This document shows positions 1 to 6,649 of a DNA stretch of 11,241 bases, in pieces (positions within the stretch are counted from its first letter, which is position 1; every line of letters starts with the position of its first letter). The translations under genes and the position numbers were made by a program. The stretch comes from an uncultured Flavobacterium sp. (GTDB taxonomy: Bacteria; Bacteroidota; Bacteroidia; Flavobacteriales; Flavobacteriaceae). A model generated the notes under the pieces. The model was not told where the DNA came from, ran no database searches, and worked only from the letters and a program-made list of their open reading frames with translations. The stretch lies in assembly GCA_945957245.1 (NCBI GenBank), contig CAMFLD010000048.1, positions 1 to 11,241 on the forward strand, read 5' to 3'.

Positions 1-1203
1 AACTACTACCGAAGCCGTTGAATCTATAGCGTACTGAAGCTCCATATTGAGGTTATGGCTGTATTTATCTTCTTTGGAATTGCTATTCGAATTAGTGGTA
101 AAATTACCATCAGGCAAAAAATTGATTTGCTTTGTTTTATTAGCATTTCTACTATCGGCACTGGCATAGAAATAACTTACGGAATTGTCAAAATCCTTTA
201 TGAGTTGGTCGGAATAATTTATTCCTACCAAATTAGAATGTGTAATGCCTTTGTTTCCTCCAAACCGCATGCCGTTGATTCCGAAAGAACCGTCAGAGCT
301 GGTGTAAAACGAATTATTCCGGCTGCCGCCACTCATATTATCAAAAATCTCATCCATCGAAAACCCAGTCGAATTGATATTATTGGAGGATGCTAATACA
401 CTTATCTTTCGTTTGTTCTTGAAATAATTCACCAAGGCGCTGCTTTCGTATCGTTTATCAGTTCCTGTGCCTGCCATAAATTTGCCAAAGAAGCCTTTAT
501 TCTTATCTTCATCAATGGTGAGGTTAATGCTGGCATTGTTGGAACTTGCTGCCTGACCGGTGATTTCCTCTTTTTTGGTTTTAGTATCAGTCACCTGAAC
601 TTTGTTGATGATATCGGACGGGAGGTTTTGCAATGCAATTTTGCCGTCTTTATCAAAGAAAGGTTTTCCGTTGACCAAAATCTGGTTCACTTCTTTCCCG
701 TTGACGGTAATCTTGCCGTCAGCATCAATATCTACTCCGGGAAGCTGTTTTAACAAGGTTTCAACATTAGCATCCGGTCTAAGTTTGAAGGATGAAGCAT
801 TGAACTCCAGCGTATCTTTTTTGACCCGAACAGGAGGCGCTTCACTCTTTACGACAACTTCATCCAGTTTATTTTCCATCTCTTTCATTTCGATGATGCC
901 AAAATCTTTACTTTCTGTAATAGAAGGCAATGGGATTTTGGATTCCCGGAAACTGATATAGGAAATCTTTAGGAATACCGGCTGGTTTATTTTTTTAACA
1001 GCCATTTCAAATTTACCAAGTTTATTGGTAATGGTGTAATCGATAACTGTGGAATCTTTCACGGAGGAAAGATAAACGGTAGCAGATTCGATGGGGAGTT
1101 TAGTGGTTCCTTCGACAACCTGACCGGACAAGGTAACCGACTTTTGTGCAAAAGCCAGAGAGCCTACTAAAAGCAGGTAATACAGAATGGGAGATTTTGG
1201 CAT
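1..1203 (-). CDS. TonB-receptor-like outer-membrane beta-barrel protein (N-terminal 401 residues, runs off left edge)
   Basis: The frame is open from the ATG at 1203 to the window edge without a stop, so the C-terminal barrel is missing. Residues 1-19 form a signal peptide ending AFA, before Q20. Residues about 24-90 look like a carboxypeptidase-regulatory-like beta-sandwich (SGQVVEG, ATVYLSS, LGKFEM). Residues about 110-205 resemble a TonB-dependent receptor plug (NKLDEVVV, LLKQLPGVDID, VNGKPFF, LQNLPSDIINKVQV). From about 235 the sequence has the alternating, Gly/Asn/Ser-rich look of beta strands of the outer-membrane barrel family found in Bacteroidota. Such proteins sit in the outer membrane and some import nutrients with TonB. 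The substrate cannot be told: there is no SusD-like partner in view. It lies 97 bp downstream of der on the same strand, but a terminator-like hairpin separates them, so it is probably transcribed separately. Confidence 0.85.
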   Translation of the reverse strand, partial: MPKSPILYYLLLVGSLAFAQKSVTLSGQVVEGTTKLPIESATVYLSSVKDSTVIDYTITNKLGKFEMAVKKINQPVFLKISYISFRESKIPLPSITESKDFGIIEMKEMENKLDEVVVKSEAPPVRVKKDTLEFNASSFKLRPDANVETLLKQLPGVDIDADGKITVNGKEVNQILVNGKPFFDKDGKIALQNLPSDIINKVQVTDTKTKKEEITGQAASSNNASINLTIDEDKNKGFFGKFMAGTGTDKRYESSALVNYFKNKRKISVLASSNNINSTGFSMDEIFDNMSGGSRNNSFYTSSDGSFGINGMRFGGNKGITHSNLVGINYSDQLIKDFDNSVSYFYASADSRNANKTKQINFLPDGNFTTNSNSNSKEDKYSHNLNMELQYAIDSTASVVV

Positions 1204-1250
1204 AAAAAAAATTAGCGGTTAGTATTAAATTCAATAATAACGGCTAATTT
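1204..1250 (-). terminator. Rho-independent-terminator-like hairpin after der
   Basis: On the minus strand AAATTAGC (1250-1243) pairs with GCTAATTT (1216-1209). An inner imperfect stem, TTATTATT against AATACTAA, closes a 6-nt loop. The 3' arm runs straight into a T run ending at 1204. This fits termination of der transcripts. Oddly, the T run touches the ATG of the downstream receptor gene at 1203, so the hairpin would also form in that gene's leader if transcription comes from der. Confidence 0.55.
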
Positions 1251-1300
1251 CTTATTTTATTGTTTCGAAGTAAAATTTCTTACGAAAGTTTAACATTTAT

Positions 1301-2611
1301 TTATTTTTCCCTGATATAAATATCAATCGGAACTCCTGAGAAATCCCAATTTTCACGGATTTTATTCTCAAGAAAACGTTTGTATGGCTCCTGTACATAT
1401 TGAGGGAGGTTGGCAAAGAACACAAACTGAGGTGTTGGTGTGGGCAACTGCATGCAATATTTGATTTTTACATATTTTCCTTTGACTGCAGGTGGCGGAT
1501 AAGCCTCTATCAATTTCAGCATGAAATCGTTGAATTTTGAAGTAGCTATACGCTGTTTGCGGTTTTCAAAAACCTTTACTGTAGTTTCCAGTGCTTTTAG
1601 CAAACGCTGTTTGGTAAGTGCTGAAACGAATAGGATGGGCACATCGGTGAAAGGTTTCAATTCTTCTCTGATTCTATTTTCATAATCACGAGCCGACATG
1701 GTATCTTTTTCTATTAAATCCCATTTGTTAACCAAAATCACTACTCCTTTGCGATTTTTTTCGGCAAGCCAAAAAATATTCTGATCCTGTCCTTCAAATC
1801 CACGGGTAGCATCTATAAGCAATACACAGACATCCGAATGTTCAATAGCACGTACTGAACGCATTACGGAGTAAAACTCCAAATCTTCCTTAACCTTAGC
1901 TTTTCGACGGATTCCAGCCGTATCCACCAAATTAAACTCAAAACCAAAACGGTTGTAACGTGTGTCTATAGCATCTCTTGTTGTTCCGGCAATATCGGTT
2001 ACCACAAATCTATCTTCTCCAATAAGTGCATTAATGAATGATGATTTTCCTGCATTAGGGCGACCCACAACACAGAATCTGGGTAAAGCTTCTTCCTCAT
2101 CCGTTGATTCAGGCAATTCGGGTAATACTTCAACTAATTTGTCAAGTAACTCACCTGTTCCGCTTCCACTGATTCCTGCTATCGTAAAATAATCTCCTAA
2201 TCCAAGATTATAAAATTCTATAGCGTCTTTTTCCCTCATAGCATTATCAACCTTGTTAACAGCAAGTAGGATAGGTTTGGTAACTTTTCTGAGTAATTTA
2301 GCTACTTCGGCATCCATTGGAGTTATTCCTTCTTCTACATCCACTATAAAAATTATAGCATCTGCCTCATCGATAGCTAATTCCACCTGGCGGCGGATTT
2401 CACCTTCAAAAATATCATCTGAACCTTTGATATAACCACCCGTGTCAATTACTGAAAATTCCTTACCATTCCATTCGCTTTTACCATAATTACGGTCACG
2501 TGTAACTCCGCTTACGGAATCAACGATAGCTTCCCTTCTCTTGATTAAACGGTTGAAAAAAGTAGATTTGCCTACGTTAGGTCTTCCTACTATGGCTACA
2601 ATATTGTTCAT
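1301..2611 (-). CDS. der: Ribosome-biogenesis GTPase Der (EngA), double GTPase domain
   Basis: The 436-residue protein has the unique Der layout: two GTPase domains in tandem and a C-terminal KH-like domain. Domain 1 shows P-loop GRPNVGKS (9-16), DTGG (56-59) and NKVD (119-122). Domain 2 shows GRPNAGKS (183-190), DTAG (230-233), NKWD (295-298) and the G5-like SAL (330-332). An acidic linker (about 168-176) joins them, and the KH-like domain fills about 350-436. Length matches the family. Der is an essential cytoplasmic GTPase that assists 50S ribosomal subunit assembly. The start at 2611 puts the P-loop at the normal distance from the N-terminus, and a good promoter lies 17-46 bp upstream. 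Its neighbour upstream on the same strand is era, another ribosome-assembly GTPase, 147 bp away. The two could be co-transcribed, though der seems to have its own promoter. Confidence 0.98.
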   Translation of the reverse strand: MNNIVAIVGRPNVGKSTFFNRLIKRREAIVDSVSGVTRDRNYGKSEWNGKEFSVIDTGGYIKGSDDIFEGEIRRQVELAIDEADAIIFIVDVEEGITPMDAEVAKLLRKVTKPILLAVNKVDNAMREKDAIEFYNLGLGDYFTIAGISGSGTGELLDKLVEVLPELPESTDEEEALPRFCVVGRPNAGKSSFINALIGEDRFVVTDIAGTTRDAIDTRYNRFGFEFNLVDTAGIRRKAKVKEDLEFYSVMRSVRAIEHSDVCVLLIDATRGFEGQDQNIFWLAEKNRKGVVILVNKWDLIEKDTMSARDYENRIREELKPFTDVPILFVSALTKQRLLKALETTVKVFENRKQRIATSKFNDFMLKLIEAYPPPAVKGKYVKIKYCMQLPTPTPQFVFFANLPQYVQEPYKRFLENKIRENWDFSGVPIDIYIREK

Positions 2612-2627
2612 GCTTTAAAAATTTGTG

Positions 2628-2657
2628 CAAAGATAGTCTAAAGTTGCAGAGTGGCAA
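2628..2657 (-). promoter_or_regulatory. Putative Bacteroidota-type promoter of der
   Basis: Reading the minus strand, TTG (2657-2655) is followed after 19 bp by TATCTTTG (2635-2628), a full match to the -7 consensus TAnnTTTG at the accepted spacing. The element ends 16 bp before the der start codon, giving a short leader as is usual in this phylum. The -33 TTG lies within the 16-bp tandem repeat listed next. Confidence 0.6.
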
Positions 2658-2677
2658 AGTTGCAGAGTGGCAAAGTT
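2641..2677. repeat. Short 16-bp tandem repeat between era and der
   Basis: The unit AAGTTGCAGAGTGGCA occurs exactly twice (2641-2656, 2657-2672), and AAGTT at 2673-2677 begins a third copy. It supplies the -33 region of the der promoter. The rest of the spacer to 2758 shows no gene or clear hairpin. Confidence 0.85.
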
Positions 2678-2758
2678 ATACGCTTCAAAAGCGGTCAGAA
2701 AAGCTGGAACCTGAATAAACTTAGTTTACTTAACAGCTTAACGACTTTGTTACTCATT

Positions 2759-3643
2759 TTATTTCTGATTGTATCCGAAACGGCGAAGCTGGTAGGCATT
2801 ACTTCTCCAGTCTTTGTTGACTTTGACAAATAATTCTATGTGAATCTGTTTCCCGAAGAATTTCTCCAGTTCTTCTCTTGACTGCATGCCGACTTTCTTG
2901 AGTGCTGCACCTTTGTGGCCAATGATAATCCCTTTTTGGGTATCTCTTTCCACCATGATCACCGATTTTATTCGGATAATTTTCTCATCTTCCAAAAATT
3001 CTTCTGTCTCGATTTCAACAGCATAAGGAATTTCCTTGTCATAATTCAGCAATATTTGCTCTCTGATAGTTTCATTGACAAAGAAACGCTCCGGTTTATC
3101 GGTAAGTGCATCTTTTGGGTAATAAGGAGGTGACTGTGGAAGCAGTTCGAGAATACGGTTAAATACTTCCTTAACATTAAAGTTTTCTAAGGCAGATATT
3201 GGATATATTTCAGCATTCGGCACTTTATTTTTCCAGAGTTCTATCTGTTCTTCAAGTTGCTCCTGATTGGATTTGTCAATCTTATTTAAAAGTAATAAAA
3301 CCGGTATTTTGGAGTGGATAATTTTGTTAAAGAAGTCATCGTCCTTGAGTTCTTTTTCTCCGATTTCGACCATATAAATCAAGACATCAGCATCTTCAAA
3401 GGCAGACTTAACAAAGTCCATCATCGATTTCTGCATCTCATAAGCAGGCTTGATGATTCCGGGTGTATCCGATAAAACGACCTGAAAATCATCGCCGTTT
3501 ACTATCCCCAATATCCTATGGCGTGTAGTCTGGGCTTTGGATGTTATAATGGACAGCCGTTCTCCAACAAAGGCATTCATTAAGGTTGATTTCCCCACAT
3601 TTGGGTTTCCGATAATGTTTACAAATCCAGCTTTATGCTCCAT
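2759..3643 (-). CDS. era: GTPase Era, 30S ribosome assembly
   Basis: At 294 residues this is a full-length Era: an N-terminal GTPase domain followed by a type II KH RNA-binding domain. Visible motifs are P-loop GNPNVGKS (12-19), switch I TT (39-40), DTPG (59-62), NKID (120-123), SAL (150-152) and the KH GxxG loop as GHKG (242-245). The end LFVKVNKDWR (271-280) is characteristic of Era. The protein is cytoplasmic and binds 16S rRNA near its 3' end during maturation of the small subunit. The ATG at 3643 places the P-loop correctly and follows a plausible promoter with a short leader. It is divergent from the S1/P1 nuclease gene, with 126 bp between the two starts, and lies upstream of der on the same strand. 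Nothing looks abnormal. Confidence 0.98.
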   Translation of the reverse strand: MEHKAGFVNIIGNPNVGKSTLMNAFVGERLSIITSKAQTTRHRILGIVNGDDFQVVLSDTPGIIKPAYEMQKSMMDFVKSAFEDADVLIYMVEIGEKELKDDDFFNKIIHSKIPVLLLLNKIDKSNQEQLEEQIELWKNKVPNAEIYPISALENFNVKEVFNRILELLPQSPPYYPKDALTDKPERFFVNETIREQILLNYDKEIPYAVEIETEEFLEDEKIIRIKSVIMVERDTQKGIIIGHKGAALKKVGMQSREELEKFFGKQIHIELFVKVNKDWRSNAYQLRRFGYNQK

Positions 3644-3661
3644 GATTATGGTTTTAGCCTG

Positions 3662-3691
3662 TAAAGATAAGGCTTATTTACCAGTTTACAA
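3662..3691 (-). promoter_or_regulatory. Putative promoter of era
   Basis: On the minus strand TTG (3691-3689) is followed after 19 bp by TATCTTTA (3669-3662), a 7/8 match to TAnnTTTG. It ends 18 bp before the era ATG, which fits the short leaders of this phylum. Confidence 0.45.
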
Positions 3692-3720
3692 GTTAGTACG
3701 GATTTAACATAATATTGACG

Positions 3721-3748
3721 TTGCGTGACTTAATTTAAAATACATTTG
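3721..3748 (+). promoter_or_regulatory. Putative promoter of the S1/P1 nuclease gene
   Basis: TTG (3721-3723), a 17-bp spacer and TACATTTG (3741-3748) give a perfect match to the Bacteroidota housekeeping promoter. The ATG follows 21 bp after the -7 box. It is divergent from the era promoter, the two lying 29 bp apart. Confidence 0.65.
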
Positions 3749-3769
3749 TAAAACCATAATCCCACAATT

Positions 3770-4540
3770 ATGAAACATTCATTTTTAGCAATAGCTGCGG
3801 CTGTTGTTTTTTTATCGGGTACTACCCGTAGTTTTGCCTGGGGCCATCAAGGGCATTCATTGGTTGCGGAAGTTGCCTTCCATTACATGGATGAGGCTAC
3901 CAAAAAACATGTTATGGAATATCTTGACGGCATGTCTATTGAAGATGCGGCCAACTGGATGGATGCCATCAAAAGTGATCATGCCAATGATTATATGAAA
4001 CCTTATCATTACATTGATTTTGAAAAAGGAGCAACAGAAGCTCCTGTTGGCGACAATATTGTAACAGTACTCAACCAAACACTTAAGGATTTAAACCACA
4101 AGGAAACATTATCTCATGATGAAATAAAGAAAAAGATACTTTTTCTTTTCCATCTTATTGGTGACCTGCATCAGCCATTGCATATTGGTTATCCATCTGA
4201 CAAGGGAGGCAATACTTACCAACTTAATTTTATGGGAAGTAATGGAACCAATCTGCATGCCACATGGGATTCAGGCATCATTGAATACAAAGCGACTTCA
4301 TTGTCCGATGTCCTGAACAGCAAAAAATATACTCCCGAAGAAATAGCAACCCTACAAAAAATTGATATTATTGAATGGGCCAAACAATCCAGAGGGCATC
4401 TTAAGGAAGCTTACAGCGTGAACAATCACAAAGCGGATGACATTTATGTAGATGCTGTTTATCCTATTATCAAAACCCAAATCCTCGATGCTGGAATCCG
4501 GTTAGCCGGAATTTTAGAGCATTACTTTAAACAAGCATAA
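3770..4540 (+). CDS. Secreted S1/P1-type zinc-dependent nuclease
   Basis: The 256-residue protein begins with a signal peptide (1-23, ending SFA). Cleavage there would expose Trp24 as the mature N-terminus. This matters because S1/P1 nucleases use the N-terminal Trp amino group as a zinc ligand, and the mature start WGHQGH matches the family. All nine ligands can be placed by spacing: W24, H29, H38, D65, H80, H128, D132, H138 (in HLIGDLHQPLH), H163 and D167 (in LHATWDSG), with W24 ligating through its main chain too. Members are single-strand-specific nucleases and 3'-nucleotidases holding three zinc ions; the role here is probably extracytoplasmic nucleic-acid scavenging. It has its own promoter. 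The MFS gene follows 120 bp later with no evident functional tie. Confidence 0.95.
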   Translation: MKHSFLAIAAAVVFLSGTTRSFAWGHQGHSLVAEVAFHYMDEATKKHVMEYLDGMSIEDAANWMDAIKSDHANDYMKPYHYIDFEKGATEAPVGDNIVTVLNQTLKDLNHKETLSHDEIKKKILFLFHLIGDLHQPLHIGYPSDKGGNTYQLNFMGSNGTNLHATWDSGIIEYKATSLSDVLNSKKYTPEEIATLQKIDIIEWAKQSRGHLKEAYSVNNHKADDIYVDAVYPIIKTQILDAGIRLAGILEHYFKQA

Positions 4541-4660
4541 CAAGCAAAGCTCTTTTGCTCTGAATCATAAGACTGCCGTATCAGGCAATAATCAAATAGT
4601 ATTAAAATTAGACTAAATACTAATTTTCTTCTCTTAATTTCGGGCAACAAAATTAACGAC

Positions 4661-5860
4661 ATGACTTCCCAAAAACCAAGGCCCATTGCCACTTATCTGG
4701 CATTGTCCATGATTCCTTTATCCGGTTTTGCCACCGATATTTATCTCCCGTCACTACCTGAAATGGGAACTGCCCTTCATGCCTCAAGCCTTGAAGTACA
4801 ACTGACCCTTAGCATATTCCTCATTAGTTATGGTGTTTCCCAACTCTTTATTGGTGCTATTCTTGATAGTTTTGGCAGGTATAAGCTTGGTGTAATTTCG
4901 CTTATTTTATTTTCATTTTCCTGTATTGTCATTGCTACTACAAAAAACATCCATTTAATCTACTTAATGCGGGCAATGCATGGACTTACGGTTGCTGCCA
5001 TTGTTGTTGCTAAACGGGCCTATTTTGTTGATGTTTATCAGGGTAGTGAATTAAAAAGCTATCTTAGTATCTTTACGATAATCTGGTCTGCCGGACCTAT
5101 TATTGCTCCTTTTATAGGAGGTTATCTTCAGGATGCTTTTGGGTGGAACTTTAATTTTTATTTCCTTGCCGGAATGGCCATTATACTTGCTGCCCTTGAG
5201 ATAGTATTCAGCCGTGAAACACTTGTAAATCCTGCTGAATTTGATCTCCGAAAAATACTAAGACGCTACTACAGCATGCTAACAACGCCCACTTTTACAA
5301 TAGGTTTACTGATGCTTGGTTTTTCCTATTCGATGGTTATGGTATATAATCTTACCGGGCCATTTATCATTCAGCATCATTTAAACTCTTCGGCAATAGT
5401 TGCCGGTTACTGTTCCCTTATTTTGGGTTTTGCCTGGATGTTGGGTGGTTTTATAGGAAAGGCTACTATCCAAAAGCCTTTGCTTAAAAAAATTGGTCTC
5501 AACTTAACGCTTCAAGCATTGCTGATAGCAGGAATGATTGTCTGTATGAAACTAGGCGAAACGCTTTATAGTTTAGTCTTTTTTGCTTTTTTGGTGCATA
5601 CCTGTGCAGGATATACTTTTAATAATTACTTTACAGCAAACTTGAGTCAGTTTCCTGAAAATGCCGGAATAGCGAGTGGTCTTGTAGGTGGTGTGACCTT
5701 TATTATTGTATCATTTCTATCCTATACTGTTGCTTCACTTATCCCTGCTAAAGATGGATTAAACCTGAGCTTGAGCTATCTTTTACTGGCTATTTTTTCT
5801 GTTTTAGGGTTGTATGTCTTGTATTCGATTGGAAAGAAAAAATTAATTGGTAAGATTTAA
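4661..5860 (+). CDS. Major facilitator superfamily efflux transporter, Bcr/CflA-like
   Basis: This 399-residue, strongly hydrophobic protein has the periodicity of about twelve membrane helices. Helix 1 carries the acidic signature ATDIYLPSLPEM (D26), as in the Bcr/CflA/MdfA drug-proton antiporters. A loop 2-3 motif A variant is seen at GAILDSFGRYKLG (66-78), and a motif C-like GPIIAPFIGGYLQD (145-158) in helix 5 is typical of antiporters. R104 and R119 are positioned like conserved MFS basic residues. The protein would sit in the inner membrane and export small molecules, possibly antibiotics, in exchange for protons; the substrate is unknown. The ATG at 4661 gives the expected short N-terminus before helix 1. 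No consensus promoter is clear, only TAATTTCG at 4635-4642. The hairpin at 5887-5917 can serve as its terminator. Confidence 0.92.
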   Translation: MTSQKPRPIATYLALSMIPLSGFATDIYLPSLPEMGTALHASSLEVQLTLSIFLISYGVSQLFIGAILDSFGRYKLGVISLILFSFSCIVIATTKNIHLIYLMRAMHGLTVAAIVVAKRAYFVDVYQGSELKSYLSIFTIIWSAGPIIAPFIGGYLQDAFGWNFNFYFLAGMAIILAALEIVFSRETLVNPAEFDLRKILRRYYSMLTTPTFTIGLLMLGFSYSMVMVYNLTGPFIIQHHLNSSAIVAGYCSLILGFAWMLGGFIGKATIQKPLLKKIGLNLTLQALLIAGMIVCMKLGETLYSLVFFAFLVHTCAGYTFNNYFTANLSQFPENAGIASGLVGGVTFIIVSFLSYTVASLIPAKDGLNLSLSYLLLAIFSVLGLYVLYSIGKKKLIGKI

Positions 5861-5886
5861 GTTTTACAAAACATATTCAAAAACAA

Positions 5887-5917
5887 AAAACCCACTAATT
5901 TACAATTAGTGGGTTTT
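5887..5917. terminator. Bidirectional terminator hairpin, copy 1
   Basis: A perfect 14-bp stem (AAAACCCACTAATT and its complement) closes on a 3-nt loop TAC. T-rich tracts follow on both strands. On the plus strand it can end the MFS transcript, and on the minus strand the transcript of GIY-YIG copy 1. Confidence 0.8.
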
Positions 5918-5923
5918 ATTTAG

Positions 5924-5974
5924 TAGTCAGCCATGGCGGAGACTCGAACCTGTGTCCGCCGTGGCGGATATGAG
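5924..5974 (-). pseudogene. Degenerate tRNA-Met-like 3' half, unit 1
   Basis: On the minus strand this keeps CTCATA (anticodon loop), the 14-nt T-arm block CACAGGTTCGAGTC and the post-tRNA TACTAAATAAAACCC run of the real tRNA remnant at 6650-6691. The intervening 10-nt tRNA blocks are replaced by 14-15 nt carrying palindromes. The T stem ACAGG can no longer pair, so it cannot be a working tRNA. Confidence 0.7.
5927..5968. repeat. Pair of 14-bp palindromes, unit 1
   Basis: The box at 5955-5968 is TCCGCC-GT-GGCGGA on the plus strand. The box at 5927-5940 is the same palindrome with one arm altered (TCAGCC-AT-GGCGGA). They flank the T-loop block. Both are far more GC-rich than the surroundings. 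Confidence 0.85.
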
Positions 5975-5985
5975 CCTATACTTTG

Positions 5986-6237
5986 TCATCCGGTAATAAG
6001 TTGTTTGATAAATGCTCTTCCTTTACCTGTTTTTAAAAATTTCTCCCTTTTCAGAGCTTCTGATTTGGAACCATAAAATTCAACATGAATTACTTTCCAA
6101 GGCCTGAATTTCATCGTAAACCCTTTAACTCCCATACTATTATGTGACTTAAATCTCGCAATCAGATTAGGAGTAAAACCAACATAAGTTTTATTATAAT
6201 CCTCCGAAAACAAAATATACACTACAAATTCTTCCAT
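5986..6237 (-). CDS. Small GIY-YIG nuclease-domain protein, copy 1
   Basis: The 83-residue product is a single GIY-YIG domain of the small UvrC/YhbQ-like type. VYIL (6-9) stands for the GIY motif and YVG (18-20) for YIG. R28 lies in the conserved RFKSHN helix. E65 in ALKREKFLK is the expected metal-binding catalytic glutamate. All active-site positions are present, so an active DNA endonuclease is likely, but target and role are unknown. I chose the ATG at 6237. A GTG at 6258 would extend the frame by seven residues but lies inside the terminator hairpin. The protein differs from copy 2 at three positions (I8/V8, P23/S23, A27/S27). No promoter is evident, so transcription probably reads through from the tRNA side. 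Confidence 0.85.
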   Translation of the reverse strand: MEEFVVYILFSEDYNKTYVGFTPNLIARFKSHNSMGVKGFTMKFRPWKVIHVEFYGSKSEALKREKFLKTGKGRAFIKQLITG

Positions 6238-6249
6238 ATTCAAAAACAA

Positions 6250-6280
6250 AAAACCCACTAATTTACAATTAGTGGGTTTT
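6250..6280. terminator. Bidirectional terminator hairpin, copy 2
   Basis: It is identical to copy 1, including the TAC loop, and offset by exactly 363 bp. It lies between GIY-YIG copy 2 and copy 1, only 13 bp from the start codon of copy 1. Any transcript entering copy 1 from the right must pass it. Confidence 0.75.
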
Positions 6281-6286
6281 ATTTAG

Positions 6287-6337
6287 TACTCCGCCATGGC
6301 GGAGACTCGAACCTGTGTCCGCCGTGGCGGATATGAG
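6287..6337 (-). pseudogene. Degenerate tRNA-Met-like 3' half, unit 2
   Basis: It has the same arrangement as in unit 1: CTCATA, palindrome, CACAGGTTCGAGTC, palindrome, then the TACTAAAT run. It begins 11 bp after the stop codon of GIY-YIG copy 2. The conserved T-loop GGTTCGAGTC is kept but its stem is lost. Confidence 0.7.
6289..6331. repeat. Pair of 14-bp palindromes, unit 2
   Basis: Box one is TCCGCC-AT-GGCGGA at 6290-6303, extended by flanking C and G to a perfect 16-bp palindrome (6289-6304). Box two is TCCGCC-GT-GGCGGA at 6318-6331. Each occupies the place of a 10-nt block of the tRNA-Met 3' half, on either side of the T-loop block. Confidence 0.9.
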
Positions 6338-6348
6338 CCTATACTTTG

Positions 6349-6600
6349 TCATCCGGTAATAAGTTGTTTGATAAATGCTCTTCCTTTACCTGTTTTTAAA
6401 AATTTCTCCCTTTTCAGAGCTTCTGATTTGGAACCATAAAATTCAACATGAATTACTTTCCAAGGCCTGAATTTCATCGTAAACCCTTTAACTCCCATAC
6501 TATTATGCGACTTAAATCTCGAAATCAGATTAGAAGTAAAACCAACATAAGTTTTATTATAATCCTCTGAAAACAAAACATACACTACAAATTCTTCCAT
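6349..6600 (-). CDS. Small GIY-YIG nuclease-domain protein, copy 2
   Basis: An 83-residue GIY-YIG domain protein nearly identical to copy 1, with the same VYVL (6-9), YVG (18-20), R28 and E65 positions, so it is also predicted to be catalytically intact. It starts at the ATG at 6600, 13 bp after the hairpin at 6613-6643 that ends the tRNA remnant. A GTG at 6621 in the hairpin is an unlikely start. It is the unit closest to the tRNA and could be the older copy, with copy 1 made by tandem duplication. Most differences between the copies are in the N-terminal third. The family includes DNA-repair, homing and mobile-element nucleases. A link to tRNA sequences here argues for a homing-like or selfish role, as inference only. 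Confidence 0.85.
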   Translation of the reverse strand: MEEFVVYVLFSEDYNKTYVGFTSNLISRFKSHNSMGVKGFTMKFRPWKVIHVEFYGSKSEALKREKFLKTGKGRAFIKQLITG

Positions 6601-6612
6601 ATTCAAAAACAA

Positions 6613-6643
6613 AAAACCCACTAATTGTAAATTAGTGGGTTTT
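6613..6643. terminator. Terminator hairpin, copy 3 (next to tRNA remnant, loop inverted)
   Basis: It has the same 14-bp stem as the other two copies, but the loop reads GTA instead of TAC, the exact reverse complement. In origin it is probably the natural terminator of the tRNA-Met gene, since it starts 6 bp past the discriminator base. Confidence 0.8.
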
Positions 6644-6649
6644 ATTTAG

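Noticed and set aside
55..961. Plus-strand open frames opposite the receptor gene
   Set aside because: They have no recognisable domain or start context and lie antisense to a clear coding frame. Similar antisense frames inside der, era, the nuclease and the RHS gene were rejected for the same reason.
2612..2758. A small gene between era and der
   Set aside because: The plus-strand frame here runs through the tandem repeat and into era antisense; it looks fortuitous.
4541..4660. Terminator after the nuclease gene (AGCAAA with TTTGCT)
   Set aside because: The stem is only about 6 bp and no T run follows. The 120-bp spacer shows nothing else convincing apart from a weak TAATTTCG box.
5924..5974. 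A functional tRNA gene on the minus strand
   Set aside because: Only the T-loop block is conserved. The T stem cannot pair and the D arm, acceptor 5' strand and anticodon stem are missing. The same holds for 6287-6337.
6238..6258. GTG start adding seven residues (MGFLFLN) to GIY-YIG copy 1, and likewise at 6601-6621 for copy 2
   Set aside because: These codons lie in the terminator stem and its T tract. The ATG at 6237 or 6600 gives the usual domain start and matches the repeat boundary.
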